Shown: in pieces, positions 38,476-40,016 of the stretch
Position numbering within the stretch: the first letter of the stretch is position 1
Layout of the letters: each line of letters starts with the position of its first letter
DNA from: Cellulomonas hominis
GTDB lineage: Bacteria; Actinomycetota; Actinomycetes; Actinomycetales; Cellulomonadaceae
DNA: 40,016 nt
Reading direction: 5' to 3'
Assembly: GCF_901521055.1 (NCBI RefSeq)
Contig: NZ_CABEGA010000037.1
Span: 1-40,016, forward strand
The notes under the pieces: generated by a model
Told to the model about the DNA's origin: nothing
The model's database searches: none
The model's input: only the letters and a program-made list of their open reading frames with translations
Made by a program: the position numbers and the translations under genes

Positions 38476-40016
38476 GTGTCCACCCTGAGCGAGCTCGCGC
38501 AGCGCCATGCCCACCTCGACGCCGCGGACCTCGAGTGGCTGCACCTGCTGGTCGGGGACTGGCAGGTCATCTCCGACCTCGCGTTCGCGGACCTGGTGCT
38601 CTGGCTGCCGACCGAGGACCGCGACTTCGTGGCCATCGCCCAGTGCCGGCCGAGCACCGGCGCCACGGTGCACTACGACGACGTCGTCGGCTCCCGCCCC
38701 CCGGAGGGCCAGCGGCCCCAGCTCGAGCGCTCGCTCACCGAGGTCCGCGCGCAGCGGTCCCGCGAGCCCCGCTGGTTCGGCTCCTACGCGGTGCGCGAGG
38801 AGGCCGTGCCGGTCGTCCGTGACGGCCGCGCCATCGCCGTGATCGCCCGGCAGACCAACCTCGGCGGCGCCCGCACGCCCAGCCGCCTGGAGCTGAACTA
38901 CGTCGAGGCCGCCGACGACCTGATGGCGATGATCGCCCGCGGGGAGTTCCCGCTGCCCAACGCGGCCACCGGGCCCCGGCGCGGCGCCCCCCGCGTCGGC
39001 GACGGCCTCGTGCGCCTGAACTCCGAGGGCGAGGTCCTGTACGCCAGCCCGAACGCCCTGTCCTGCTTCCACCGGCTCGGCGCGATGGACGACCTCGTCG
39101 GGCGGTCGCTGGTCGAGGTGGTCGCGGACCTGGTCGAGCAGAAGTCCACGGTCGACGAGTCGATGCCGCTCGTCCTCATGGGCCGCGCGCCGTGGCGCAC
39201 CGACATCGAGGCGCACGGCGTCGCCCTGTCCCTCCGGGCCGTCCCGCTCACCGAGGACCACGAGCGCATCGGCGCCGTCCTGCTCTGCCGCGACGTGTCC
39301 GAGCTGCGCCGGCGGGAGCGCGAGCTCATCACCAAGGACGCGACGATCCGCGAGATCCACCACCGCGTGAAGAACAACCTGCAGACCGTCGCCGCGCTGC
39401 TGCGGCTGCAGGCCCGCCGGATGAACGTCCCCGAGGCGCGCGCGGCCCTCGAGGAGGCCATGCGGCGGGTCGCGACGATCGCCCTGGTGCACGAGACGCT
39501 GTCCCAGACCCTCGACGAGACCGTCGTGTTCGACGAGCTCGTCGGCCGGTCGCTGCGCCTGGCCGCCGACGTGGCGTCCGCCGGGGGGTCGGTGCGCACC
39601 GTCGTGCAGGGCACGTTCGGGCCGGTGTCCGCCGAGGACGCGACCGCCCTGGCCCTCGTGCTCACCGAGCTGGTGACCAACGCCGTCGAGCACGGCCTGG
39701 CCGGCCGCGAGTCCGGGACCGTCGAGGTGACCGCCGAGCGGATCGAGGACGACCTCACCGTCACCGTCGCCGACGACGGCGGCGGCATCCCCGCGGACGC
39801 CGGCGCCGGCACGGGCCTGGGCACCCAGATCGTGTCGACCCTCGTGACCAACGAGCTCCGCGGCTCCATCGCGTGGGCCGCCCGCGAGGGCGGCGGCACC
39901 GCGGTCATGCTCACGGCGAAGCTCCGCGTCCCGGGCCGCGAGGCGGCCACCAGCCCCACGGCCTCGAGCAGCACGAGGGCGGTCAGCAGGCGCACCGCGC
40001 CGGGCGGCGGCAGGGA
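38476..40016 (+). CDS. pdtaS: PdtaS-type sensor histidine kinase, 3' truncated by window edge
   Basis: About 513 codons are visible without a stop. The order is an N-terminal GAF-like domain (about 1-155), a PAS domain (about 175-275), a HisKA_2 dimerisation helix with E-I-H-H-R-V-K-N-N-L-Q-T (phospho-His 295 or 296), and an HATPase with N-box E-L-V-T-N-A-V-E-H and G-box D-D-G-G-G-I-P. This matches PdtaS, the cytosolic kinase that phosphorylates the antiterminator PdtaR. No membrane segment is present. The partner pdtaR is not in the window. The GTG at 38476 is supported by TACGCT 6 bases upstream. The last 25 codons are Ser/Thr/Arg-rich and use AGG, unlike the rest, so the true C-terminus is unclear. 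Confidence 0.88.
   Translation, partial: MSTLSELAQRHAHLDAADLEWLHLLVGDWQVISDLAFADLVLWLPTEDRDFVAIAQCRPSTGATVHYDDVVGSRPPEGQRPQLERSLTEVRAQRSREPRWFGSYAVREEAVPVVRDGRAIAVIARQTNLGGARTPSRLELNYVEAADDLMAMIARGEFPLPNAATGPRRGAPRVGDGLVRLNSEGEVLYASPNALSCFHRLGAMDDLVGRSLVEVVADLVEQKSTVDESMPLVLMGRAPWRTDIEAHGVALSLRAVPLTEDHERIGAVLLCRDVSELRRRERELITKDATIREIHHRVKNNLQTVAALLRLQARRMNVPEARAALEEAMRRVATIALVHETLSQTLDETVVFDELVGRSLRLAADVASAGGSVRTVVQGTFGPVSAEDATALALVLTELVTNAVEHGLAGRESGTVEVTAERIEDDLTVTVADDGGGIPADAGAGTGLGTQIVSTLVTNELRGSIAWAAREGGGTAVMLTAKLRVPGREAATSPTASSSTRAVSRRTAPGGGR

Noticed and set aside
1..40016. CRISPR arrays, tRNA or rRNA genes, insertion sequences, attachment sites
   Set aside because: Reading both strands showed no spaced direct-repeat arrays, no tRNA cloverleaf with CCA-adjacent features, no transposase or integrase motifs and no target-site duplications.

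Overview
The window looks like chromosomal DNA from a very GC-rich actinobacterium, most likely a Cellulomonas-type member of the Micrococcales. That placement is inferred from codon use (third positions almost all G or C), frequent GTG starts, apparently leaderless promoters, coproheme-type heme synthesis genes, and a cebEFG/cebR cello-oligosaccharide locus with CebR/CelR-type operators. No rRNA, tRNA, CRISPR array, prophage or insertion sequence was found. No stretch over 300 bases lacks a gene; the largest gaps are 16443-16726 and 37582-37820, and both hold regulatory structure.

Left part (1-14.0 kb). A truncated secreted I36-type inhibitor is followed by an ECF-like sigma factor and its membrane partner. 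Next come a convergent pair for NAD(P)HX repair (nnrD) and a histidine phosphatase, then a zinc alcohol dehydrogenase under a Rex/CRP-like palindrome. A flavodoxin-fold reductase and a malate:quinone oxidoreductase with an unusual C-terminal tail follow on the minus strand. A translationally coupled three-gene operon (small acidic protein, helical protein, epimerase) precedes a cytoplasmic DsbA-like thioredoxin lying tail to tail with nhaA. After an SDR oxidoreductase comes a minus-strand HIT / DUF1697 / NYN cluster.

Middle (14.1-24.1 kb). A MarR regulator and a HemG-like flavodoxin lead into an alpha-glucoside locus: a LacI regulator with operator-like palindromes, a striking 19-bp-periodic inverted array, a GH13 enzyme, a binding lipoprotein and two permeases. 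The heme pair hemH (cpfC) and chdC follows, then a META-domain protein.

Right part (24.2-40.0 kb). The minus strand carries an LLM flavin oxidoreductase, glutamate dehydrogenase, and a coupled operon of PAS-AraC regulator, aldo/keto reductase and VanY-like peptidase. Divergent to it is putA. PutA (proline to glutamate) and glutamate dehydrogenase (glutamate to 2-oxoglutarate) together give a route from proline into the TCA cycle. A 31-bp-stem palindrome separates putA from the convergent ceb locus (cebE, cebF, cebG, then cebR behind a terminator). Four operator-like sites lie around the cebE promoter. The window ends with a DUF2505 protein and a PdtaS-type sensor kinase that runs off the edge.

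Both sugar importers lack an ATPase gene here, so a shared MsiK-type ATPase elsewhere is likely. I found no clearly new defence or mobile system. The most unusual material is in the non-coding DNA.
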